Positions 6,653 through 13,385 of a stretch of DNA of 13,385 bases are shown piece after piece. The notes below the pieces were generated by a model. The model did not search any database. It was not told where the DNA came from and worked only from the letters and a program-made list of their open reading frames with translations. Every line of letters begins with the position of its first letter. Position 1 is the stretch's first letter. Where the stretch lies: the NCBI GenBank assembly GCA_031403155.1, contig JANNSX010000123.1:1-13385 (forward strand). The letters run 5' to 3'. The stretch comes from JANNSX01 sp031403155. Its GTDB lineage: Bacteria; Pseudomonadota; Alphaproteobacteria; Rhizobiales; Hyphomicrobiaceae. Position numbers and translations under genes: made by a program.

Positions 6653-8299
6653 TCAATTCCCCGCGCTCGCCATGCGGCGGGTCTTGAGGACGCCCTCGAG
6701 CCAGCCGATCTGCATCTCGGGCACGGATTTGAGGAGGAGGTCGGTGTAGTCGTCGAAGGGGGGCGAGAGCACCTCCTGCTTCGGACCGAAGCGCACGACC
6801 TTGCCCTTGTAGAGCACGCAGACCATGTCGGCGATCGCCCGCACGGTGGCGATGTCGTGGGTGATGAAGAGATAGGAGATCTTGGTCTCCGCCTGCAGCT
6901 TCAGGAGCAGCTTCAGGATGCCATCGGCGACCAGCGGATCGAGCGCGGAGGTCGGCTCGTCGCAGATGATGAGGCGCGGCTCGGCGGCGAGCGCGCGCGC
7001 GATGCAGACACGCTGCTTCTGTCCGCCCGAGAGTTCGCCCGGATAGCGCTCGATGTACTGTTCCCCCATCTCGATCTGATCGAGCAGCTCGGCGATGCGC
7101 TTCTCTTTTTCCCGGCCGGAAAGGCCAAAATAGAACTCGAGCGGCCGGCCGATGATCTCGCGCACGCGGTGGCGCGGATTAACCGCGACATCGGGCGATT
7201 GATAGATCATCTGCAGGACGCGGAGCTGCTCCTTCGTGCGGTCGGAAAGTTTGGCAGGAAGCGCCTCGCCATCGAAGCGGATCGCGCCCGATTTCGGCGG
7301 CAGCAGCCCGGTAATGACGCGCGCCATGGTCGACTTGCCGGAGCCAGACTCACCGACAACGGCGAGCGTCTGGCCGGGCGGCAGCTGCACCGAGACATTG
7401 CTGAGAACGGTGAGCAGATTGCCGTAGGCGGCCGTGACATTGTCGACGGCGAGGAGGGCCGCATGCGGCAAGGCCTCGCCGTTCTTGCGGATCTGGCGGA
7501 TCGAAACCAGCCGCTTCGTGTAATCCTCTTCCGGCCGGTTGATGATCTGATCGGCGGTGCCGAGCTCGATCATCTTGCCGTGCCGGAGCACCATGATCTC
7601 GTCCGAAACTTGCGCAACGACGGCGAGGTCATGCGTGATGTAGAGGGCGGCCGCACCCTCGTCGCGGATGGCGTCCTTGATGGCGGCGAGCACGTCGATC
7701 TGGGTCGTCACGTCGAGCGCGGTCGTCGGCTCGTCGAAAACGACGAGATCGGGGCTCGGGACGAGCGCCATGACCGTCATGGCGCGCTGCAGCTGGCCGC
7801 CGGAGACCTGGTGCGGATAGCGCTGGCCGAAGGTATCGGGATTGGGGAGCCCAAGCTTCTTGAACAGGTGGATCGCCCGCGCGGTCGCGTCGGCTTTCGA
7901 CATGATGCCGTGCGTCAGCGGGCTCTCGATGATCTGGTCGATGAGGCGGTGCGCCGGGTTGAACGCGGCCGCCGCCGATTGCGCCACATAGGCGACGCGA
8001 CGGCCGCGGATCTGGCGCTGCTCCTCGTCGGAGAGCGTCTGAAGGTCGATGCCATCGAAGAAGATCTGGCCGCCGGTGATACGGCATCCGGGGCGGGCGA
8101 AACCCATGGCGGCGAGGCCGATGGTCGATTTGCCGGCACCCGACTCGCCGATGAGGCCCATGACCTTGCCGCGCTCGAGTTGCAAGTCGACGCCCTTGAC
8201 GATCTCGTTCCAGACGTCGTCGCTCTGGCCTTCGATCTTGAGGCCGCGGATGTCGAGCAGGAGCCCGCCGCCGTTCGCCTGCGCTCTGTCAGTGCTCAT
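6653..8299 (-). CDS. oligopeptide-type ABC transporter, fused double ATPase (DppD-DppF type)
   Basis: A 548-residue protein with two complete nucleotide-binding domains that energises uptake by the two permeases encoded upstream. Domain 1 has Walker A GESGAGKS (51-58), signature VSGGQ (165-169), Walker B VVFDEP (Asp189, Glu190) and switch His223. Domain 2 has Walker A GESGSGKS (316-323), signature LSGGQ (423-427), Walker B LIICDEP (Asp447, Glu448) and His481. All catalytic residues are present in both halves, so both sites look active. The Cys-bearing C-terminal oligopeptide extension common on separate DppD/OppD proteins is absent between the domains. The start at 8299 (ATGAGCACTGA) overlaps the permease stop at 8289 by 11 bp; an upstream in-frame start at 8341 would bury 14 unrelated residues inside the permease gene. 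Confidence 0.93.
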   Translation of the reverse strand: MSTDRAQANGGGLLLDIRGLKIEGQSDDVWNEIVKGVDLQLERGKVMGLIGESGAGKSTIGLAAMGFARPGCRITGGQIFFDGIDLQTLSDEEQRQIRGRRVAYVAQSAAAAFNPAHRLIDQIIESPLTHGIMSKADATARAIHLFKKLGLPNPDTFGQRYPHQVSGGQLQRAMTVMALVPSPDLVVFDEPTTALDVTTQIDVLAAIKDAIRDEGAAALYITHDLAVVAQVSDEIMVLRHGKMIELGTADQIINRPEEDYTKRLVSIRQIRKNGEALPHAALLAVDNVTAAYGNLLTVLSNVSVQLPPGQTLAVVGESGSGKSTMARVITGLLPPKSGAIRFDGEALPAKLSDRTKEQLRVLQMIYQSPDVAVNPRHRVREIIGRPLEFYFGLSGREKEKRIAELLDQIEMGEQYIERYPGELSGGQKQRVCIARALAAEPRLIICDEPTSALDPLVADGILKLLLKLQAETKISYLFITHDIATVRAIADMVCVLYKGKVVRFGPKQEVLSPPFDDYTDLLLKSVPEMQIGWLEGVLKTRRMASAGN

Positions 8300-9179
8300 C
8301 GCGGAGCCCGCTCGTCTTGTGCAGGAACCAGTCGACGACAAAGTTGACGCCGACGGTCAGCAGCGCGATGGCGCCGGCGGGCAAGAGTGGCGTGATGTTG
8401 CCGTAGGTGATGAGGGTCGAGTTTTCGCGCACCATGGAGCCCCAATCGGCGGTTGGCGGTTGGATACCGACGCCGAGGAAGGAGAGCGCCGAGATGGTGA
8501 GAAATACGAAGCAGAAGCGGAGGCCGAACTCGGCGACGAGCGGCGGCATGACGTTTGGCAGGATCTCGCGGCGCATGATCCAGGCGAGCCCCTCGCCTCT
8601 AAGGCGTGCCGCCTCGACATAGTCCATCACCGCCACGTTCATGGCGACGGCGCGGGCCAGGCGGAAGACACGGGTCGCATCCAGGATGGCGATGATGATT
8701 ATGATGTTGAGGATGGTCGAGCCGAAAACCGACAGGAGCATCAGCGCGAAAATGAGCGAGGGGATCGCCATCAGCACATCGACGAAGCGGCTCGCCAGCT
8801 GATCGATCCAACCGCCGCGAACCGCGGTCAGGATGCCAAGCACACCGCCGACAGTGAAGGACAGCAGCGTCGTGACGAGTGCGATGCCAATTGTGTTACG
8901 GGCCCCGTAGATGAGCCTCGTCAGCATATCGCGGCCGAGCTGGTCGGTGCCGAGCAGATAGTCGCCGCCCCAAGGGGCGTAGGGCGGGCCGCTGGTATCG
9001 CTTTCCCGGAACGGCGCGATCCAGGGCGCAAACACGGCAACGAACAGATAGGCGAGGATGACGATTATCCCGAACCAGGCGGTCACCGGCGCCTTGCCGA
9101 ACTCATTCAATGCCGAGCCGAGCCGCGTCTTGCGCGGCGAAACGGCATTACGAGCGAGTGGAGGGGCTTCCGTGGTCAT
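8289..9179 (-). CDS. oligopeptide-type ABC permease (DppC-like)
   Basis: A 296-residue inner-membrane permease. It has an N-terminal cytoplasmic segment, a first membrane helix at about 32-54, and the DppC-family motif LLGTDQLGRD (75-84). Further helices follow at about 96-120, 135-165, 215-238 and 265-285. The ATPase-contacting EAA loop is at 189-208 (EAARLRGEGLAWIMRREILP). It pairs with the DppB-like subunit to form the channel. The ATG at 9179 overlaps the upstream permease stop as ATGA; the frame is open much further upstream, but that stretch is the antisense-free shadow of the other permease and was excluded. Coupled to the ATPase by an 11-bp overlap. The family moves di/oligopeptides, opines, metals or other small solutes, so the substrate is open. 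Confidence 0.93.
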   Translation of the reverse strand: MTTEAPPLARNAVSPRKTRLGSALNEFGKAPVTAWFGIIVILAYLFVAVFAPWIAPFRESDTSGPPYAPWGGDYLLGTDQLGRDMLTRLIYGARNTIGIALVTTLLSFTVGGVLGILTAVRGGWIDQLASRFVDVLMAIPSLIFALMLLSVFGSTILNIIIIIAILDATRVFRLARAVAMNVAVMDYVEAARLRGEGLAWIMRREILPNVMPPLVAEFGLRFCFVFLTISALSFLGVGIQPPTADWGSMVRENSTLITYGNITPLLPAGAIALLTVGVNFVVDWFLHKTSGLRDEH

Positions 9180-10144
9180 CTGGGGTGCAGGATTCTGGGG
9201 TTGGTGGTGATCGAGATGATGTCGGCGATCAGGTTCAAGAGGATGTAGGTCGCCGCGAAGATGAGCGCGCAGGCCTGCACGACCGGAATGTCGCGCGAGG
9301 TCACCCCGTCGACCATCAGCTGGCCGACGCCCGGATAGACGAACACCTTCTCGACGATGACGACGCCGACGATCAGATAGGCGAGGTTGAAGGCAATGAC
9401 GTTGACGATCGGCGCCCAGGCGTTCGGCAGGGCGTGCTTGGTGATCACCTTCATCGGCGGAATGCCCTTGAGGCGGGCCATTTCGATGAACGGGCTCGCC
9501 ATCAGGTTGATGATGGCCGCCCGCGTCATGCGCATCATGTGGGCGACGATGACGAGGGTCAGCGTCAGGGACGGCAGCGCGCACCGGTAGAGCCGCTCAC
9601 CGAGCTCCATCTCCGGCGTGACGTTGGAGAGCGAGGGTAGAATGTGCCAATTCACAGCGAAAAAGAGCATCAGCATGTAGGCGACGAAGAACTCGGGGAA
9701 CGAGATGGTGGTCAGCGTCAGCGCGTTGACGGTGCGGTCGAACCAGCTGTTGCGGTAGAGGGCGGCAAGGACGCCGAGCAGCAAAGCCAGTGGTACCGCG
9801 ATCAGCGCCGTCAGGACGGCAAGGAACAGCGTGTTCTTGAGACGCGGCCCGATAATGTCCGCGACAGCGCGCCGGTAGCCTACCCTGCTGGCAAAGCTCT
9901 CGCCGAAATTGCCGACGGCAACCCGCTGAATCCACTCGATATAGCGCGTCACCGGCGGCTTATCGAGACCGATTTCCTTTTGGAACGCCTTGACTGTATC
10001 GGGGGTCGCGGCCTGGCCGAGGATCGACTTGGCGAAATCGCCAGGCAACATGGTGACGGCGGAGAAAATCACGATCGAGACAATGAAAAGCGTCACGAAG
10101 CTCAGCGCCAGCCGCTGAAACACGGTGCGGACAATCGGATGCAT
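9176..10144 (-). CDS. oligopeptide-type ABC permease (DppB-like)
   Basis: A 322-residue inner-membrane permease. It starts with the first helix typical of DppB/OppB (RLALSFVTLFIVSIVIFSAV, about 11-30) followed by MLPGDFA. A periplasmic segment contains the DppB-type DKPPVTRYIEWI (61-72) and VGNFGES (77-83). Later helices lie at about 105-130, 145-168, 190-208, 245-266 and 290-312, with the EAA loop at 221-240 (EMARLKGIPPMKVITKHALP). The ATG at 10144 was preferred over an in-frame start at 10237 because GGGGAA sits just upstream and the family begins here; the extra 31 residues are unlike the family. It lies 153 bp after the binding-protein gene, with a terminator-like hairpin in between, and overlaps the DppC-like gene by 4 bp. 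Confidence 0.93.
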   Translation of the reverse strand: MHPIVRTVFQRLALSFVTLFIVSIVIFSAVTMLPGDFAKSILGQAATPDTVKAFQKEIGLDKPPVTRYIEWIQRVAVGNFGESFASRVGYRRAVADIIGPRLKNTLFLAVLTALIAVPLALLLGVLAALYRNSWFDRTVNALTLTTISFPEFFVAYMLMLFFAVNWHILPSLSNVTPEMELGERLYRCALPSLTLTLVIVAHMMRMTRAAIINLMASPFIEMARLKGIPPMKVITKHALPNAWAPIVNVIAFNLAYLIVGVVIVEKVFVYPGVGQLMVDGVTSRDIPVVQACALIFAATYILLNLIADIISITTNPRILHPR

Positions 10145-10235
10145 GCGTTCCCCGGCTTGCTTGTTCTTGCTCGGGACTTCCCCAATGCAGGCATTGTTAG
10201 CGCATTCGAGACCGGGCGCCACACAAATATGCCAC

Positions 10236-10266
10236 AAAGCAAACGGGCCGCCCGAAGGCAGCCCGT
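10236..10266 (-). terminator. terminator-like hairpin between binding-protein and permease genes
   Basis: Read on the minus strand, ACGGGCtGCC - TTCG - GGCgGCCCGT forms a GC-rich stem (10266-10243), followed by the T-rich TTTGCTTTG. It begins 31 bp after the binding-protein stop at 10298. Such partial terminators or 3'-stabilising stems commonly keep solute-binding protein mRNA more abundant than permease mRNA. Confidence 0.6.
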
Positions 10267-10297
10267 AGCTCCGTCAAACGAGGTGAACGTTAGCCGC

Positions 10298-11881
10298 TCA
10301 GGCGCCCCACCAGCGCTGAGCGATCTTCATGCCGTCGAGATCCCAGTTGGCGCCGATCTCGCCGTGGGCAAGCTGGGTTTTGTTGTTGGCGTTCACATAG
10401 GTCGAGTAGACGATGTTGATGAGACCGCCATCGTCGTGCACGAGCTGCTGCATCTCTGTATACATCACGGCACGCTTGGCATCGTCGGTCTCCGAGCGGG
10501 CCGCGACGAGCAGCTCGTTGAAGCGCGGGTTCTTCCAGAACGTGTCGTTCCAGGCCGCCTCGGCGGCGTAGGCCGTGGTCATCATGTAGTCGACCGTCGG
10601 ACGGCCGTTCCAGTAGGAGGCGACGAAGGGCTTCTTCAGCCACACCGCGTCCCAGTAGGAGTCGTTCGCCTCGCGGATAACATTGATGGTGATGCCGGCT
10701 GCCTTGGCACTCTCTGCGAAGAGCTGGGCGGCATCGACCGCGCCGCCGAAGGCGGCATCGGCCACCGAGAGATCGACGGTCAGGTTCTCGACACCGGCGG
10801 CCTTGAGCAGCTTCTTGGCCTCTTCCGGATTGTAGGTGTGGAGCGGCTCCGGGTTGGTCGCGAACTTGATCGAGGGCGCGATTGGGTTGTCGTTGCCGAC
10901 GGCGGCAAAGCCCAGGAACACCTTGTCCTTGATAGCCACGCGGTCGATCGCATACTTCAAGGCATTGCGAACTTCCGGCTTGTCGAAAGGCGCCTGCGTC
11001 ACGTTCATGACGAAGATGTAGTGGCCGAAGCCGGTGACCTCGGTGACCTCGATGTTGGGATCCTGCTTCAGCAGGTTCACCGTCTTGAGATCGCAGCGGT
11101 CGATGTAATTGACCTCGCCCGAGGTCAGCGCATTGGTGCGCGCCGCCACGTCGGCGATGACCGTGAAGCTCACATCGTCGAAGCCGGCCTCGCGATAGTA
11201 GCCAGCGTTCTTCTTGAGCGTGGCGCGGACGCCCGGCTCCCACTTCTCGAGCGTGTAGGGGCCCGTGCGGACGCCCGACTGCCAATCGGCCTTGCCGTCG
11301 GCAACCGGCATGATGGGCAGATGGTAGTCGCTCATCAGATAGGGGAAGTCGGCATTGCCGCCCTTGAGCGAGATGACGACATTGTCGCCGTCGGCCTTGA
11401 TCTCGGTGATGTCGGCGATCACGGACTTGGCGGCGGATTTGGAACCTTCGCCCATGTGGTGCTGGATCGAGCCCACCACGTCGTCGGCGGTGACGGACTT
11501 GCCGTTGTGGAAGGTCACGCCCTTGCGGAGCTTGAAGACCCACTTCTTGGCGCCGTCAGAGGCTTCGAAGCTCTCGGCGAGGTCGCCGGTGATGTTGCCC
11601 TTGAGATCGACCTCGGTCAGCGAGTTCGACATTGTGCCCCAGCAACAGGTGCCGGTCATCTGGTCGGGATAGGTTGCCGGATCCAGAGAGTCGGTCGTGG
11701 CGCCGTGGCCGAGGCCGATCTTGAGCGAGCCGCCCTTTTTCATCTCGGCGCGGGCAATCGTCGTGAACATGCTGGAGGCCGAAGAGACGGTCACGCCGGC
11801 GGCGATTGCACCGACCATGAACTCGCGCCGCGAAAGCTTGCCGGCCTTGGCCATAGCTTTCAGCCGATCGATATCAGTCAT
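10298..11881 (-). CDS. family 5 extracellular solute-binding protein (Tat-exported)
   Basis: A 527-residue periplasmic binding protein of the SBP_bac_5 (DppA/OppA) family that captures the solute for the two permeases. It carries a Tat signal: SRREFMVGAIAAG (17-29), a moderately hydrophobic stretch, and a cleavage site probably after TTIARA (residue 45). The mature part shows family landmarks: SLDPATYPDQM, GDLAESFEASDGAKKWVFKL, LRKGVTFHNGKSVTADDVV, RTGPYTLEKW, and VRNALKYAIDRVAI. The ATG at 11881 was chosen because GGGAGGG lies 8 nt upstream; an in-frame GTG at 11890 would sit on that ribosome-binding site. Tat export implies folding in the cytoplasm. It follows the PLP-enzyme gene by 197 bp. 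Substrate specificity cannot be deduced; this family also takes up non-peptides. Confidence 0.93.
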   Translation of the reverse strand: MTDIDRLKAMAKAGKLSRREFMVGAIAAGVTVSSASSMFTTIARAEMKKGGSLKIGLGHGATTDSLDPATYPDQMTGTCCWGTMSNSLTEVDLKGNITGDLAESFEASDGAKKWVFKLRKGVTFHNGKSVTADDVVGSIQHHMGEGSKSAAKSVIADITEIKADGDNVVISLKGGNADFPYLMSDYHLPIMPVADGKADWQSGVRTGPYTLEKWEPGVRATLKKNAGYYREAGFDDVSFTVIADVAARTNALTSGEVNYIDRCDLKTVNLLKQDPNIEVTEVTGFGHYIFVMNVTQAPFDKPEVRNALKYAIDRVAIKDKVFLGFAAVGNDNPIAPSIKFATNPEPLHTYNPEEAKKLLKAAGVENLTVDLSVADAAFGGAVDAAQLFAESAKAAGITINVIREANDSYWDAVWLKKPFVASYWNGRPTVDYMMTTAYAAEAAWNDTFWKNPRFNELLVAARSETDDAKRAVMYTEMQQLVHDDGGLINIVYSTYVNANNKTQLAHGEIGANWDLDGMKIAQRWWGA

Positions 11882-11943
11882 CAAGAACACCCTCCCATGG
11901 GTTTGATTTGCGCCGACAGAATCCGGCGATGAGGCCTGTTATG

Positions 11944-11963
11944 CTCTTTCGATGGCGAAAGAG
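11944..11963. promoter_or_regulatory. perfect hairpin in the binding-protein leader
   Basis: CTCTTTCG (11944-11951) and CGAAAGAG (11956-11963) form an 8-bp perfect stem with a 4-nt loop. It lies 63-82 bp upstream of the ATG at 11881 and 116 bp past the PLP-enzyme stop. No T-run follows on the minus strand, so it may be an operator or a leader stem rather than a terminator. Confidence 0.4.
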
Positions 11964-12004
11964 AGACCCGGTCCGCCGAAGACGGCATTCGAGTCTGTAT
12001 GGCA

Positions 12005-12032
12005 ACTATATCGATTGGTGGATTGGGGCCAA
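12005..12032 (-). promoter_or_regulatory. possible sigma-70-type promoter for the binding-protein gene
   Basis: On the minus strand TTGGCC (12032-12027) and TATAGT (12010-12005) are separated by 16 bp, resembling -35 and -10 boxes. They lie about 125 bp before the binding-protein ATG, with the hairpin at 11944-11963 in between. Weak -35 match; prediction by eye only. Confidence 0.3.
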
Positions 12033-12078
12033 GGGTCCAAATGCGACATATCCTTTGGGGCCACGCCAAGTTGATCGA

Positions 12079-13385
12079 TCAGGCCAACGGGTTGAGCGCC
12101 GCATCGATGCCGTCCGCCAGGAGATCGGCCTCCCGTCGGCCGAAGCAGATCGGCGGCTTGATCTTGAGCACGTTGTCGAAGGGGCCATCGGTTGAGACGA
12201 GAACGCCGTTGTCTCTCAGATGGTTAATCACGCGGCCGGCCTCCTCGGTGGCGGGCTCGAGCGTGTTGCGGTCGCGAACCAGCTCAACCCCCACGAAGAG
12301 ACCCTTGCCGCGGACGTGACCGACCAGGGGGTGCCGCTGCTGCAAGGATTCGAGGCGTCTTATGAGATGATCACCCGCCGATAGGGCATTGGCCTGCAGA
12401 CCCTCGCGCTCAACCACGTCGAGCACGGCATTGCCGACCGCGGCCGAAACCGGATTGCCGCCAAAGGACGAGAAGAACTCCATGCCATTGGCGAAGGCCT
12501 TGGCAATTTCGGGCGTCGTGACGACCGCCGCCATCGGATGGCCATTGCCGATCGGCTTGCCCAGCGTGACGATATCGGGGACGACGGCTTGCGTCTCGTG
12601 CGCCCAGAAATGCGAGCCGACCCGGCCAAAACCCGTCTGCACCTCATCGACAATGCACAAGCCCCCGGCCTTGCGGACGGCGGCGAAGGCGGCATCGAGG
12701 TAGCCATCCGGAAACACCACCTGGCCGCCGCAGCCGGAAATCGTCTCGGCGATGAAGGCGGCCGGACCCTGCCCGGTGCGTTCGCGGATCGCCTCGATGC
12801 AGGCCTCGACAGAGCGCGCGTAGGCGCGGCCGGTTTCGGCAGCATAGCCCTTGAGGGGACCGCGATAAGGATCGGGAAGATCCGCGATCTCGACGTAGCC
12901 GGGCTTGCCCTTGCCGCCCTTGCGATTGAACTTGTAGGGGCTGACGTCGATGAGCCCTTGGGTGTTGCCGTGATAACCCCAGTCGACGACGACGGTGTCG
13001 CGGCGCCCTGTCACCGTCCGCGCCATGCGCAGCGCCAGCTCGTTCGCCTCCGAGCCCGAGCAGACCATGTAAACGACGGAAAGCGGCTTTGGAAATTTCG
13101 CGGCAAGCCGCTCGGCGTAGTCGAGAATATTGTCGTGCAGATAGCGCGTGTTGGTGTTGAGGATCTCGGCCTGTTTCGCCAACGCCTCGACCACATGGGG
13201 ATGCGCGTGGCCGACGTGGCAGATGTTGTTCACGCAGTCGAGATAGGCGCGACCGGTGTGGTCGTAGAGATAAGCGCCGCGTCCGCGCACGATCTTGAGT
13301 TTCTTCTGATAGCTGATCGACAGCGACGGCCCGAGCACCTTGCGGCGGCGCTCGAGGAGCACGTCCGGCGGCGTCGCATCCTCGC
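12079..13385 (-). CDS. class III PLP enzyme, ethanolamine-phosphate/hydroxylysine-phosphate lyase type (5' partial)
   Basis: A fold-type I PLP enzyme. Numbered from the GTG at 13362 (427 residues to the stop), it has SGSEAN (102-107, phosphate pocket), WGYHGN (128-133), Asp239 in IVDEVQTGFGR (contacts the PLP ring N) and Schiff-base Lys269 in TLGKPIGNGHP. Several stretches are characteristic of the AGXT2L/ETNPPL branch rather than ordinary transaminases: LNTNTRYLHDN, SPYKF, SGCGGQ, GMEFFSSFGG and DGPFDNVLKIKPPICF. That branch eliminates phosphate and ammonia from phosphoethanolamine or 5-phosphohydroxylysine. The frame stays open to the right edge (EDATPPDV before the GTG), so the true start is outside and an N-terminal domain, such as an APH-type kinase seen in some bacterial homologues, is possible. 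First gene of the transport cluster. A plain aminotransferase remains an alternative. Confidence 0.88.
   Translation of the reverse strand, partial: EDATPPDVLLERRRKVLGPSLSISYQKKLKIVRGRGAYLYDHTGRAYLDCVNNICHVGHAHPHVVEALAKQAEILNTNTRYLHDNILDYAERLAAKFPKPLSVVYMVCSGSEANELALRMARTVTGRRDTVVVDWGYHGNTQGLIDVSPYKFNRKGGKGKPGYVEIADLPDPYRGPLKGYAAETGRAYARSVEACIEAIRERTGQGPAAFIAETISGCGGQVVFPDGYLDAAFAAVRKAGGLCIVDEVQTGFGRVGSHFWAHETQAVVPDIVTLGKPIGNGHPMAAVVTTPEIAKAFANGMEFFSSFGGNPVSAAVGNAVLDVVEREGLQANALSAGDHLIRRLESLQQRHPLVGHVRGKGLFVGVELVRDRNTLEPATEEAGRVINHLRDNGVLVSTDGPFDNVLKIKPPICFGRREADLLADGIDAALNPLA

Noticed and set aside
6563..8347. 594-codon plus-strand ORF opposite the ATPase gene
   Set aside because: It mirrors the coding frame of the double ATPase; its Asp/Glu/Arg/Gly-rich translation is typical of antisense reading.
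8049..9248. 399-codon plus-strand ORF opposite the DppC-like permease
   Set aside because: Antisense shadow; low-complexity charged translation and no family resemblance.
9644..11932. 762-codon plus-strand ORF opposite the binding-protein and permease genes
   Set aside because: It is the antisense shadow of well-recognised genes in GC-rich DNA, with no domain, membrane pattern or ribosome-binding site of its own.

Overview
The window is GC-rich, and every supportable gene lies on the minus strand. Long antisense ORFs, Rhizobiales-type intergenic palindromes and an oligopeptide-type ABC operon suggest a chromosomal segment of an alphaproteobacterium, probably Hyphomicrobiales. That placement is inferred from style and repeats, not from a marker gene.

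Left part (about 1-4886): one end of an integrated mobile element. In transcription order it carries a P4-type tyrosine integrase (4708-3497), two small unrecognised genes (3500-3255 and 3247-2657), an AlpA-like excisionase/regulator (2570-2367), a small protein resembling a zinc-less primase N-terminal domain (2227-1925), and a Toprim + DUF3987 primase/helicase-like gene (1932-23) broken by a single-base frameshift near 709-711. Upstream of the integrase are a 12-bp tandem repeat, an inverted repeat, and at 4864-4886 a sequence laid out like the 3' end of a tRNA-Ser gene, the probable attachment site. The other element end lies beyond the left edge.

Junction (4887-5031): a RIME-like two-hairpin intergenic repeat and a small stem-loop.

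Right part (5032-13385): a transport and catabolism cluster read right to left. It comprises a class III PLP enzyme of the ethanolamine-phosphate/hydroxylysine-phosphate lyase type (5' end outside the window), a Tat-exported family 5 solute-binding protein, two DppB/DppC-type permeases, a double-domain ATPase and, beyond a 640-bp gap, an arginine deiminase/dimethylargininase-fold hydrolase. The permease and ATPase genes overlap by 4 and 11 bp, and a terminator-like hairpin follows the binding-protein gene. The genes together suggest uptake and breakdown of an amino or guanidino compound or peptide; the substrate cannot be read from the sequence.

The 640-bp gap holds a roughly 455-bp palindromic mosaic bounded by 31-bp inverted repeats (28/31 matching) with nested hairpins and no transposase: a MITE-like element or compound intergenic repeat. 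No CRISPR, rRNA or complete tRNA gene was seen.
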